Made by a program: the position numbers and the translations under genes
Source: G963668345 sp965206025
GTDB lineage: Bacteria; Acidobacteriota; Terriglobia; Bryobacterales; UBA6623
Assembly (NCBI GenBank): GCA_965206025.1
Contig: CBDBIU010000005.1
Coordinates: forward strand, 744,001 to 808,000
DNA length: 64,000 nt
Direction of reading: 5' to 3'
Shown here: in pieces, positions 25,201-32,393 of the stretch
Numbering within the stretch: position 1 is the stretch's first letter
How the letters are laid out: each line of letters begins with the position of its first letter
The notes under the pieces: generated by a model
Seen by the model: the letters and a program-made list of their open reading frames with translations, nothing else
Database searches by the model: none
Told to the model about the DNA's origin: nothing

Positions 25201-25309
25201 TAGCGGTGGTGGGTAGAGAGTGGACGGGTGACTCATCCGCCACGGTCGACGAGGCCGTATACAGCCAAATCCACAGCCCAAGTGGAGTTACGCACTGTCC
25301 GAGCCGCAA
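22238..25309 (-). CDS. TonB-dependent-receptor-like outer-membrane beta-barrel protein
   Basis: 1023 residues. The N-terminus has a short hydrophobic segment (LGQCVTPLGLWIWLYTASSTVA) and a Ser/Asp-rich low-complexity linker. From about residue 110 it matches the large barrels typical of Acidobacteriota: FGFSVSGPVYIPKVYNGQRSTFFTFSYEATRERVG, NPGRPDRLFSNRRAELSDSF, alternating aromatic beta strands, and a C-terminus ending LGLQFNF, as expected for BAM-inserted barrels. The usual N-terminal carboxypeptidase-regulatory-like domain and a recognisable plug are missing, so this is a shortened variant. It likely moves a polymer or glycan fragment across the outer membrane; the substrate is unknown. The VWFA gene follows about 160 bases downstream. 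Confidence 0.8.
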   Translation of the reverse strand: MRLGQCVTPLGLWIWLYTASSTVADESPVHSLPTTANPNADSESTSDPAEILEDTSASVGPDGSASEDSDSAQLPPEAGDHVLPKPTSSAGSSAGSAAEKNFSGPDQSEAVVKEIGEAIRVFQRETERLGARVGNGRGNTLVRPGQLWHGRVYEFLRNDSLDAVPHQVVQRGGDRNVLRRNQFGFSVSGPVYIPKVYNGQRSTFFTFSYEATRERVGRSKLATLPTALQRSGDFSDLVDKAGQPVTVYDPTTTQLNSVYDRSQPVSRDNLEYVRTPFPNNVIPPTRSDPVAQAAFPHYPLPNANVGPFLENNYWVNSPEVNTPDGFILRVDQNVLQRHNLALDVAYSKGFNGTADLYPTIGNPGRPDRLFSNRRAELSDSFSISPRSVYTASFSVNTSGVRTPGLGNEDLEIPQELGLQGVSGGVFPTVRFNGYFGLGAPQGAYLRNFWTTYGTEHSLALRRGKHAWTLSSSLRFYQLNTFEPDSPSGSLRFNDDLTGLPGVINTGNSFASFLLGRSYRAEATDLLQPSYLRRKFWRSQVQDEYELTPNLTATLSVRLEVSTPRVEKFDRQSTIDVDSINPENGRPGALVFAGRDGAGRAFQPSQARLEPQVGFSWSPSRKRDTVVRMSVAQRYGSIPLRPGPFATQGFSARRTFFSTNEQLQPAVVLGQGLAPLGTPLPHLSPTAANDTDADYVANTDRLPRYRYLTLDFERRMPLGIMFRLEGRVRRANNLLVNGNVAGINAVPLDALAFRDQLNDESFRRSLRPYPQFQTIDTGRLYPLGRYRSESGSIEIEKQASQGLSFDFSYLLRRQYDDYSGPGVQDYFDRNSEWALTPWVRPHRMSLSYSYEIPFGQGKTFLSSRGLLSGILGNWSVRGFTRWGSGDPIVLRPEFNNTGGIVGSLRVQSVSGVNARVDRPGPEVWFNPAAFVNPGDFSIGNVPRAHPSLRNPGFHNHDLSVSKRLPLTSERSLDILFEGFNFLNHANWNDPDAYIGPAEAPNANAGKIIGSRGGRVVQLGLQFNF

Positions 25310-25782
25310 ATGAATCTCCTTAGGTCATATACTACACCCCTCTCGGCGGTCTTGCTACTGGTCAGTCGCATCAACGGCAGGGGGCATTCTTACTTAACAG
25401 AGAAAAGCCTTCGGGCGTCTTCTCAACAACCTGGAGGAGCCTAGCTGCCGTAGCCCACCTCCCAAAGCGGCTTGTGCACGCTTGAGCCCCACGGCAAACC
25501 AAACCGTCGATCCCACGTCGCGATTCCTTATCGGCCAGATCGTAGCCAACAAGAGAGCGGTCGCTTGGGTGGTTTTGTGGTGTTGGTCGACGCGAGCGCA
25601 ACGGCAAGCTCGGGGGTCGTCCTTTAATCGTTTTGCTGGCCCATCGCTTTCCACTCGAGATGATCAGCCATGGCGTTTGGCTCTACCGTCCACTAGATCC
25701 TTCCTAACGGCGAAGCGTTGAACCAGCCCCTCCGCATGGCGGTTTTGTCGGCAAATCGGCCATGTAGTCCCGTCTGGACCAC
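25310..25782. other. Intergenic region without a recognisable gene
   Basis: Short open frames on both strands overlap each other and show no start site, family resemblance or repeat structure. It contains the upstream region of the barrel gene. Confidence 0.5.
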
Positions 25783-26262
25783 CTAGCCCTCGTGGATCTT
25801 GCGCTGCAGGCTCTCAGGCGGGATGGGCTCCGGTAAGGCTTCGGCTGCGTCGAGCAGCCTCCTGATCACCCACATGGTCGGGCCATCTTCCTGGGCTGAA
25901 GGCCTCCTCTGGAGTTCTCCTACCTCGCTAAGGGTTTTGAATTTCGTCCTGAAGAAGCCGCTGAGAGCGCGGAAGTAGGCCTCCTCGGCAAGGTATTTTC
26001 GCGAGTAGCGGCCGTGCTTCCAATTGGCCTTACGGGAGCGCTCCTGGCCTTCGGGAGTCCTGGGGCCGGTGCTGGGGCCGCCGTGCATGCGGCAGCGCCC
26101 GTTGGCCATGGCCGGGCTTTGGCAGGGGGTACCGCGACGGGTCTTGGCCCCGCAGCGTGGCGCTCTGGAGGGGTCGCCCCGGGGATTGCCATTTAGAAGA
26201 GGGCCCGAGCGCGTTTTGGCTTGGGCTGTTTCGTTCGCCGGCGGTGCCTGGGGGGTGGTCAT
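25783..26262 (-). CDS. HGG-motif (HGGxSTGxRT) protein
   Basis: 159 residues. The core is CGAKTRRGTPCQSPAM, GRCRMHGGPSTGPRTPEG and KHGRYS, the signature of small HGG-motif proteins found in phage, plasmid and genomic-island contexts. Cys and His spacing suggests a zinc-binding fold. The N-terminus is disordered and Pro/Ala-rich; the C-terminal half is helical. Function is unknown, and some database names for this family are misleading. It is divergent from the HNH gene 327 bases away, and both could be relics of a mobile element. Confidence 0.7.
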   Translation of the reverse strand: MTTPQAPPANETAQAKTRSGPLLNGNPRGDPSRAPRCGAKTRRGTPCQSPAMANGRCRMHGGPSTGPRTPEGQERSRKANWKHGRYSRKYLAEEAYFRALSGFFRTKFKTLSEVGELQRRPSAQEDGPTMWVIRRLLDAAEALPEPIPPESLQRKIHEG

Positions 26263-26588
26263 GTTTTGAGCTTACATCAGCCGACTTGCGTGCACGCCAC
26301 TAGGGGGACTTGAGGGTTGGCCTCGATGGCACGGGACCCGGTGTTGAGCCAGTGGAATGGTCTGTGACGCTGGGCGCTGGGCGAATATTCGACGTGGGGC
26401 CAGATGAAATCGGGCCCAATGCATGCGTGGGACTCTAGATAATAAGTGGCAGTAGCTCGCCAACACTCACTAGACGCACCATCCCGGGCCTGTAGACCGA
26501 AGCGGCAGGCAGAGGATGGTGGAGATCAGCCATGGGGATGTGTCGCGCTCTCCTGGCAGTTGGCCCGCTGGTGGAAGGAGGGCGCTTA

Positions 26589-27020
26589 GTGAAGATCGAA
26601 GACCGACTGTATGGAGAGGTTGACGACGCCTGCGCGATTTGCGGCGTACGGGATCGCCAGATCCTCACAATTCACCACATCGACGGCAACAATTCAAACA
26701 ACGCCTACGATAATCAGATCATTCTCTGTCACAACTGCCATAGCCGCCATCACCAAAGCAAGGGACTGGATGAAGATCAGATTCGCGACCGCAAGAGGCA
26801 CCTCATCGAGAAGACGCTAACCACTTACGGATTGAATGCGCTCAAGGTCGCGAGCCGAAACAGTGAGGGCGTGATTGCGATGCCATTCCTCCTATTTCAT
26901 CTCGTCGACCTCGGCTTCATGCGCCAGGGGGAGACGCAGACGACTTACGGTGATATCGAGGCGACCGCGCGGTTCGCAATCACTGCGGAGGGTTCGGCCT
27001 TGATTAAGAAATGGTTCTGA
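26589..27020 (+). CDS. HNH endonuclease-like protein
   Basis: 143 residues starting at GTG 26589, preceded by GGAAGGAGG; an upstream in-frame ATG at 26532 has no such site. The HNH core is clear: CAICG, LTIHHIDGNNSNNAYDNQIILCHNCHSRHH, with paired CxxC zinc ligands around the catalytic His-His and Asn. The C-terminal 60 residues (GLNALKVASRNSEGVIAMPFLLFHLVDLGFMRQ...) look like a winged-helix-type domain and are not part of the nuclease. It could be a homing, restriction or repair nuclease. Confidence 0.8.
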   Translation: MKIEDRLYGEVDDACAICGVRDRQILTIHHIDGNNSNNAYDNQIILCHNCHSRHHQSKGLDEDQIRDRKRHLIEKTLTTYGLNALKVASRNSEGVIAMPFLLFHLVDLGFMRQGETQTTYGDIEATARFAITAEGSALIKKWF

Positions 27021-27273
27021 CTGTTGGAATCGACCTATGGTCCTCCACGGGGTCGCCTTGACGCCCGCTTTGTGGGAGGTCCTTCCTCAGTTTGAGGTCA
27101 GAGTTTCTCGTTCACAGGCGGCGCAAGCCGAGCCATTGGCGGCGCGGCTGGCGGAAACAGGAGCGCAGCACCCAGCTGTCGTCTTTCGCCAGGAATCACG
27201 ACAGCTCCGGAAAGGCAAACGATGTGAATGGAAACAATACTCCGGCGCCAGTATCCATACCCCTGAACCTCTT

Positions 27274-28275
27274 CTAGGAACGCGTGCCTCCGAGCTCGAC
27301 CTCGGTCCCGACTCCCCGATCCTTAGCCTCTGTGTAGACGTAGGTCGCTGCGGCCAGATCTTCGACCGCTACCCCCAGCGACTTGAAGAGCGTGACTTCA
27401 TCGGCACTTTGGCGGCCTTGGATGCGGCCCAGCAGAATCTCACCGAGTTCGCCCTGAATGTGTTCGTCGGTGACCGCGCCTTCCTTCTTCGGAATCAGAA
27501 AGTCTCCTGCCTCGTTGACTGTCGACTCCCTGCAGTCGACAAAGAGTCGAGCGCGCAGCACTGACGCGGTGTCGAGCTCACGGTCGCTGGCCACGCTGGA
27601 GCCGGCCGCGTTGATATGGGCTCCAGGATGGATCCAGCTACCATGCACTACAGGATCAGCCGAAGTCGTCGTGGTGCAGATGATATCGGCGCCCCGCACC
27701 GCCTCCTCGGCGGAGTCGACAGCTCTGACCAGCAAGCTCGAACGCCGGCGAGCCTTGGCTGCGAACCCTTCGCGGTGCTCGCGATGAGGACTGAAGACTC
27801 GAACCTTGTTGAGAGGTCGGACTGCCGCCATCGCTTCTAGGTGGGCGCGTGCCTGTCTGCCGGAGCCCAGGATCGCTAGCTCGGACGCGTCTTCCCGCGC
27901 CAGCAGCCGGGTGGCGAGACCGCTGGCCGCCGCCGTGCGGATCGCCGTGATCTCACTGGCCTCGAGAATGGCCAGGGGGCATCCGTTCTGTGCGTCGAAG
28001 AGGGCCACAATGCCCTGGTGGGAGTCAAGCTCGCTGCCGTGATTGTCCGGAAAGACGGCGATGACCTTGACCCCGAGTGCCGCCGGCTCGGCGGTATACC
28101 CCGGCATTAGCCCCAGAAGGCCGGACCGGTCAGGCAGGAAGATGCCGTGACGCAGCGGGTTGACCGCCTCACCCGCCGAGAGGCCGGTCAGGGCCTCCGC
28201 CATCAGCTCGATACAACGATCCATGGGCAGGAGCTCACGGACCTCGGTTTGGCTGAGGACAAGTATCGGCATCAT
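27274..28275 (-). CDS. Ornithine cyclodeaminase/mu-crystallin family protein
   Basis: 333 residues, full length for the family. The N-terminal region has MPILVLSQTEVRELLP and the substrate-side GLMPGY and KVIAVFPDNH segments. The NAD(H)-binding Rossmann part has LAILGSGRQARAHLEAM, then the typical DIICTTTTSADPVV and GAHINAAGSS motifs. Members deaminate ornithine to proline or reduce imino acids; the exact substrate cannot be read here. GGGAGAG stands just before ATG 28275, so ATG 28272 is an alternative. Apparently monocistronic. Confidence 0.88.
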   Translation of the reverse strand: MMPILVLSQTEVRELLPMDRCIELMAEALTGLSAGEAVNPLRHGIFLPDRSGLLGLMPGYTAEPAALGVKVIAVFPDNHGSELDSHQGIVALFDAQNGCPLAILEASEITAIRTAAASGLATRLLAREDASELAILGSGRQARAHLEAMAAVRPLNKVRVFSPHREHREGFAAKARRRSSLLVRAVDSAEEAVRGADIICTTTTSADPVVHGSWIHPGAHINAAGSSVASDRELDTASVLRARLFVDCRESTVNEAGDFLIPKKEGAVTDEHIQGELGEILLGRIQGRQSADEVTLFKSLGVAVEDLAAATYVYTEAKDRGVGTEVELGGTRS

Positions 28276-28389
28276 TTCTCTCCCAGGTGGCGGATCCTAT
28301 CCGCCAGATAGACATCTACGCTGTTGGGGGGTTTATTGGCCTACTCTAGCAGCTGCCCTTCAGCACGAGCCGCTCACCTCGTTTGATCC

Positions 28390-28420
28390 GCTGTCGCGAT
28401 CCCCCAGAAATCGCGACAGC
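28390..28420. repeat. Perfect 11-bp hairpin
   Basis: GCTGTCGCGAT and ATCGCGACAGC enclose a 9-base loop, upstream of the cyclodeaminase gene (read on the minus strand). No T-run follows, so it is a REP-like hairpin or protein site rather than a terminator. The surrounding 28276-28685 holds no gene I can support. Confidence 0.6.
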
Positions 28421-28685
28421 ATCCCAGCCAACTCATCCATAAGCCCTTGGCTCTCGGCCCTGGGCGAAAGAAGGATCGCGTCATCGGGTCGCAATCCTCT
28501 CCAGAAGGCGTCAGGCCAAAGTGCCCTTGCTCAACGACCATCGCCGGCAGCCAGTAGCTACGACTTCGATCCCCGGATGCTAACTGAAGCAGTTCGGACG
28601 CCCTCACAGGAGCTGATCTCCACGAAAGTCTCCAAGCCTGGTTGTCCACTCCCGATAATCGCGGAGGGGGATCGATAGGACCCAC

Positions 28686-28931
28686 TCTGCATTCGGCAAT
28701 CGACCTCAATTTACTGCTAACTCAGCCAGTTGCAATAGGTTAGATCCAACAAGGTCACTCTGCATTCGTTCTGCAACCGTTCTGCATTCGGCTAGCCGGG
28801 GGCGAATGGGTTCAGCGATTGCAGAGCGATTGCAGAGCGATTGCAGAGCGATTGCAGAACAGCGATTCTGGCTGTAACCGACTAATAGGAAGATGGTTAG
28901 AACGGATTCCAAGTCGATTGCCGAATGCAGA
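28686..28931. repeat. 246-bp element with perfect 18-bp inverted ends and internal iterons
   Basis: The ends are TCTGCATTCGGCAATCGA (28686-28703) and its exact reverse complement (28914-28931). Inside are TCTGCATTCG-type repeats at 28759, 28770 and 28781, and four CGATTGCAGA units with 11-base spacing (28816-28858). No protein is encoded. The end sequence is shared with the region upstream of the integrase at 7348. Confidence 0.75.
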
Positions 28932-29110
28932 ATGGTGTCAAGTGAAGATGGTCGGCGACTCGTCGAGAGAGGAGGGCCCGGCAAACCACCGACCCCTTCT
29001 ATGCGCGCTGTTCTCCTCCGATCCGCACGACCTGGATCAGGCTGGTCACTCCGGACACGCGAAAGGAGGCACCGCTGGACCATTAGGAAACACGGGAGGG
29101 GCAGGACCAA

Positions 29111-29458
29111 CTAGCTTTCCATCAAGTCTCTCAACAACTCCCTCGCTTCATCCTCATCCTCTCGCCGAGCCATAATGCGAACAGGCCCAGTCACTGGATT
29201 GAATCCAAGTCCCAAACGCCCCCCAGCGATGATGTCTTGGAGCTGTTCGCCCATCGCCAGGTAGTCAATCTCAGCAGCCTGCAGAAGGGACTTGGCGACG
29301 GCGAGGGTAGCGGGGTTTCCAGCCTCTAAAACTGTTACGTACTCAATGTCCGGCTCTCGCTGCGGTTTTGGCGGAAGATCCGATACTAACGCGACGTGGC
29401 AGTCGGAGCATTCAGTAAAGCCCTCTCTGTATTCAACGCGGCATTGAGGACAAAACAT
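29111..29458 (-). CDS. Zinc-ribbon DUF2007 (signal-transducing-like) protein
   Basis: 115 residues. A CPQC...CSDC zinc ribbon at the N-terminus (MFCPQCRVEYREGFTECSDC) is followed by a DUF2007-type domain: YVTVLEAGNPATLAVAKSLLQAAEIDYLAMGE, a Gly-rich loop and VRIMARREDEDEARELLRDL. Such proteins are small, soluble and of unknown role, with a PII-like ferredoxin fold predicted for the family. No clear ribosome-binding site precedes ATG 29458. The gene is isolated between the 246-bp repeat element and IS21 copy 2. Confidence 0.8.
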   Translation of the reverse strand: MFCPQCRVEYREGFTECSDCHVALVSDLPPKPQREPDIEYVTVLEAGNPATLAVAKSLLQAAEIDYLAMGEQLQDIIAGGRLGLGFNPVTGPVRIMARREDEDEARELLRDLMES

Positions 29459-29632
29459 GATCTAATTTCCAAGCAAGATTTCCGGTTTGGATTTTCTGGT
29501 GGGACCATTGTAGCGACCCGCCTCCCCAACCTTCAACGGGGTTTGGGACACCCTCCTCCGGGATGTCATCAGGCTACAATAGCTCGAGACGGAAACACAT
29601 CTGCCGCACTTGCTGTTGGGAGCAACCAGGCA

Positions 29633-29766
29633 ATGCCCGAAGAAACTTTCGAACAAGTCAAGCCGAACCTTTACCGCTTCACCATCCGGGAGGAGCCACC
29701 CTGGGATGGCCCAAGCCATGGCTATCGGCTCGAATTGATCGTGGCCTTCCTCGAACATGGCGACAA
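29633..29766 (+). pseudogene. 5' fragment of an unknown gene interrupted by IS21 copy 2
   Basis: ATG 29633 opens MPEETFEQVKPNLYRFTIRE..., about 44 residues of gene-like sequence ending at the IS boundary at 29766; the frame then runs 21 codons into the IS to a stop. The start resembles that of several hydrolase families (for example metallo-beta-lactamase-fold proteins), but too little remains to assign it. No matching 3' part is visible after 32320. Confidence 0.45.
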
Positions 29767-29890
29767 TGAGAACGGCGGAGCGAAACTAGACCATAGAGCG
29801 GCGAATCGAAGCTGCTTTTGGGCGGAGTAAAAGTAGACCGTCCGAGTGGTCCAGCGAACATTCCTGTGGTGTTTGTGGGACACGAGAGGG

Positions 29891-31390
29891 ATGTATCGCG
29901 TGGAGCTATACGCTCAAGTACGGCGCAGTGTCTTTGTCGAAGGGCTCAGTGAGCGCGAGGCCGCCAAACGGTTTGGCCTGGCGCGAGGGACGGTGCGCAA
30001 GATGTTGCGCTACGCCACTCCGCCGGGCTATCGGCGGCGCCAACCAGCGCAGAGGCCGAAGCTGGATCCCTTCACCGGAATCGTCGATCAGATCCTCATC
30101 GACGATCAGGAACGTCCGAAGAAACAACGCCACACCGCAAAACGCATCTTCGACCGCTTGCGCGACGAGTACGATTTCACCGGCGGTTACACGATCGTCA
30201 AGGACTATGTTCGCGACAAGAAGCTCGGCGGGCAAGAGATGTTCGTGCCGCTGGTGCATCCGCCGGGCGATGCCCAGGCCGACTTCGGTGAAGCTCTGGT
30301 GGTCATTGACGGCGTACAGCGCAAGGCGCACTACTTGGTGGTCGATCTGCCGCATAGCGATGACGCTTTCGTAAAAGCTTTCCCGGCCGAGACGACGGAA
30401 GCGTTTTGCGAGGGGCACAACGCAGCGTTTCGGTACTTCGGCGGCGTGCCACGCAGCATCCTCTACGACAACACGACCTTGGCGGTGGCGAGGATTCTGG
30501 GCGACGGCAGGCGCAAGCGGACCAGGGTGTTCAGTGAACTGCAGTCGCACTATTTATTCTCCGATCGTTTCGGGCGTCCGGGCAAAGGCAACGACAAGGG
30601 AAAGGTGGAAGGACTGGTCGGTTATGCCCGGCGGAACTTCATGGTGCCGGCGCCAAGGTTTCCAAGCTGGGAAGCGTTCAACGAGCAGCTCGAAGCGCAG
30701 TGCCTCAACAATCGTAAGCGGCGCTTGCGGCGGCACACCGAAACGATTGAGGAACGTTTCAAGCGTGACCGCCAAGCGTTGTTGCCCTTGCCGCCCACGC
30801 CCTATGACGCCTGCGACAAACGCACCACGCGGGTGACGTCGCTGTCATTGGTGCGCTATCGCGCCAACGACTACTCGGTGCCCACACGCTACGGACATCG
30901 CCAGGTGTTGCTGAAAGGCTACGTCGATGAAATCGTGATCTGTTGTGGCAGCGAAGAGATCGCGCGCCACCGGCGCAGTTACGAACGCGAAGAGTTGATC
31001 TTCGATCCGCTGCATTACCTAGCACTGCTGGAACGCAAGACCAACGCGCTCGATCAAGCGGCCCCGTTGGCGGGCTGGGAGCTGCCCGAACAGTTCACGT
31101 GCTTGAGACGTTTGCTCGAGGCACGGTTGGGAATGCCAGGCAAGCGCGAGTACGTGCAGGTATTGCGATTACTGGAGGACTTCCGATTCGAGCACGTTGC
31201 CGCGGCGGTGCGCCAAGCCTGCGAGTTGGGAGCGATTGGCTTGGATGCAGTCAGGCACTTAGTGCTGTGCCGCATCGAGCAACAGCCGCCGCGCTTGGAC
31301 TTGACGAAGTATCCGCACCTGCCGGCAGCCCAGGTGGAGCAAACCTCCGCTGCGGACTATTTGGCACTGCTGGCACAAGGAGGGGGGTAA
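29891..31390 (+). CDS. istA: IS21 transposase IstA, copy 2
   Basis: 499 residues, identical to the product of 19389-20888 except EQQPPR in place of EQRPPR near the C-terminus. HTH, the DDE catalytic core (GDAQADFGE, YDNTTLAV, KVEGLVGY) and the Mu-C-like C-terminal domain are all intact. Start at ATG 29891 by analogy with copy 1; the frame is open from 29846. Confidence 0.93.
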   Translation: MYRVELYAQVRRSVFVEGLSEREAAKRFGLARGTVRKMLRYATPPGYRRRQPAQRPKLDPFTGIVDQILIDDQERPKKQRHTAKRIFDRLRDEYDFTGGYTIVKDYVRDKKLGGQEMFVPLVHPPGDAQADFGEALVVIDGVQRKAHYLVVDLPHSDDAFVKAFPAETTEAFCEGHNAAFRYFGGVPRSILYDNTTLAVARILGDGRRKRTRVFSELQSHYLFSDRFGRPGKGNDKGKVEGLVGYARRNFMVPAPRFPSWEAFNEQLEAQCLNNRKRRLRRHTETIEERFKRDRQALLPLPPTPYDACDKRTTRVTSLSLVRYRANDYSVPTRYGHRQVLLKGYVDEIVICCGSEEIARHRRSYEREELIFDPLHYLALLERKTNALDQAAPLAGWELPEQFTCLRRLLEARLGMPGKREYVQVLRLLEDFRFEHVAAAVRQACELGAIGLDAVRHLVLCRIEQQPPRLDLTKYPHLPAAQVEQTSAADYLALLAQGGG

Positions 31391-32151
31391 TGGCGAGGTC
31401 GAAACTTCTGCTCGAAGCGCATTTGAAAGCGTTGCGGCTGCCAACCTTCCTGCGCGAGTACGACAAACTGGCGCGGCAATGCGCCGCCGAGAGCTTGGAT
31501 TCGAGGAGCTTCCTGCAACAACTCTGCGAGCTGGAACTGCTCGACCGTGAACAGCGGGCCACCGAGCGCCGCATCAAGGCCGCGAAGTTTCCCGTGACCA
31601 AGAGTCTGGACACTTTCGACTTCCCGTCCTTGCCAGCGTTGAACAAGAAGCTGGTGCTGGAACTGGCGCGCTGTGAGTTTATCGACCGCCGCGAAAACGT
31701 GCTGGCACTGGGTAATTCCGGCACGGGCAAAACGCACATCGGCTTGGCGTTGGGACTGGCGGCTTGTCAGCGCGGCTATCGAACACGCTTCACAACAGCG
31801 GCGGCACTGGTCAATGAGCTGTTCGAAGCCCGAGATGAACGGCGCTTGCTGCGATGTCAAAAGCAGTTGGCCAAGCAGGATCTGCTGATCGTCGATGAAC
31901 TGGGCTACGTGCCGCTATCGAAGACCGGAGCGGAGTTATTGTTCGAAGTGTTTTCCCAGCGCTACGAACAGGGCTCGACGCTGGTCACCTCGAATCTGCC
32001 GTTTAACGAATGGACGGAGGTCTTCGGCTCCGAGCGGCTGACCGGCGCCCTGCTCGATCGCCTCACGCACCACGTTCATATTCTAGAGATGAACGGCGAA
32101 AGCTTCCGTCTGATCCAGAGCAAGAAGAAGCGGGCTCACTCTTTGGGCTGA
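31390..32151 (+). CDS. istB: IS21 helper ATPase IstB, copy 2
   Basis: 253 residues, one change from copy 1 (VNELF instead of VNELL, just before the EARDERR segment). Walker A (GNSGTGKTH) and Walker B (LLIVDELG) are intact. ATG 31390 overlaps the istA stop codon, as in copy 1. Confidence 0.93.
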   Translation: MARSKLLLEAHLKALRLPTFLREYDKLARQCAAESLDSRSFLQQLCELELLDREQRATERRIKAAKFPVTKSLDTFDFPSLPALNKKLVLELARCEFIDRRENVLALGNSGTGKTHIGLALGLAACQRGYRTRFTTAAALVNELFEARDERRLLRCQKQLAKQDLLIVDELGYVPLSKTGAELLFEVFSQRYEQGSTLVTSNLPFNEWTEVFGSERLTGALLDRLTHHVHILEMNGESFRLIQSKKKRAHSLG

Positions 32152-32393
32152 CCCACCGGCCACTCGCCCGGTTTTCGTGGGACGGCCTCCACTACGCCTG
32201 GGCCGCCCTAAAGGGCGACCGCAGGCTCCGTTCCAGCCGTCCCACGAAAACCGCTACCCCTTCACCAACTGGTCTACTTTTGCTCCGCCGAAGTGGTCCA
32301 AATTTACTCCGCCCTTGACACCTATTGGGCCCTTATATCGCGCGATACCTGAGTTAATAGGCAAAATGTATACATAGCCTACATTCGGCCGAC

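Larger units (their letters stand above)
29767..32320 (+). mobile_element. IS21-family element, copy 2
   Basis: 2554 bp, inverted relative to 18459-21012. It begins TGAGAACGGCGG and ends CCGCCCTTGACA. The two IS21 copies encode proteins that differ by one residue each. No target duplication is evident (flanks GCGACAA and CCTATTG). Confidence 0.9.

Noticed and set aside
28816..28858. Four tandem CGATTGCAGAG units as a possible CRISPR array
   Set aside because: The 11-base period has no spacers, and there are no cas genes in the window.
18459..32320. Composite IS21 transposon
   Set aside because: The outer flanks share no target duplication and each element interrupts a different sequence; recombination between separate insertions is equally likely.
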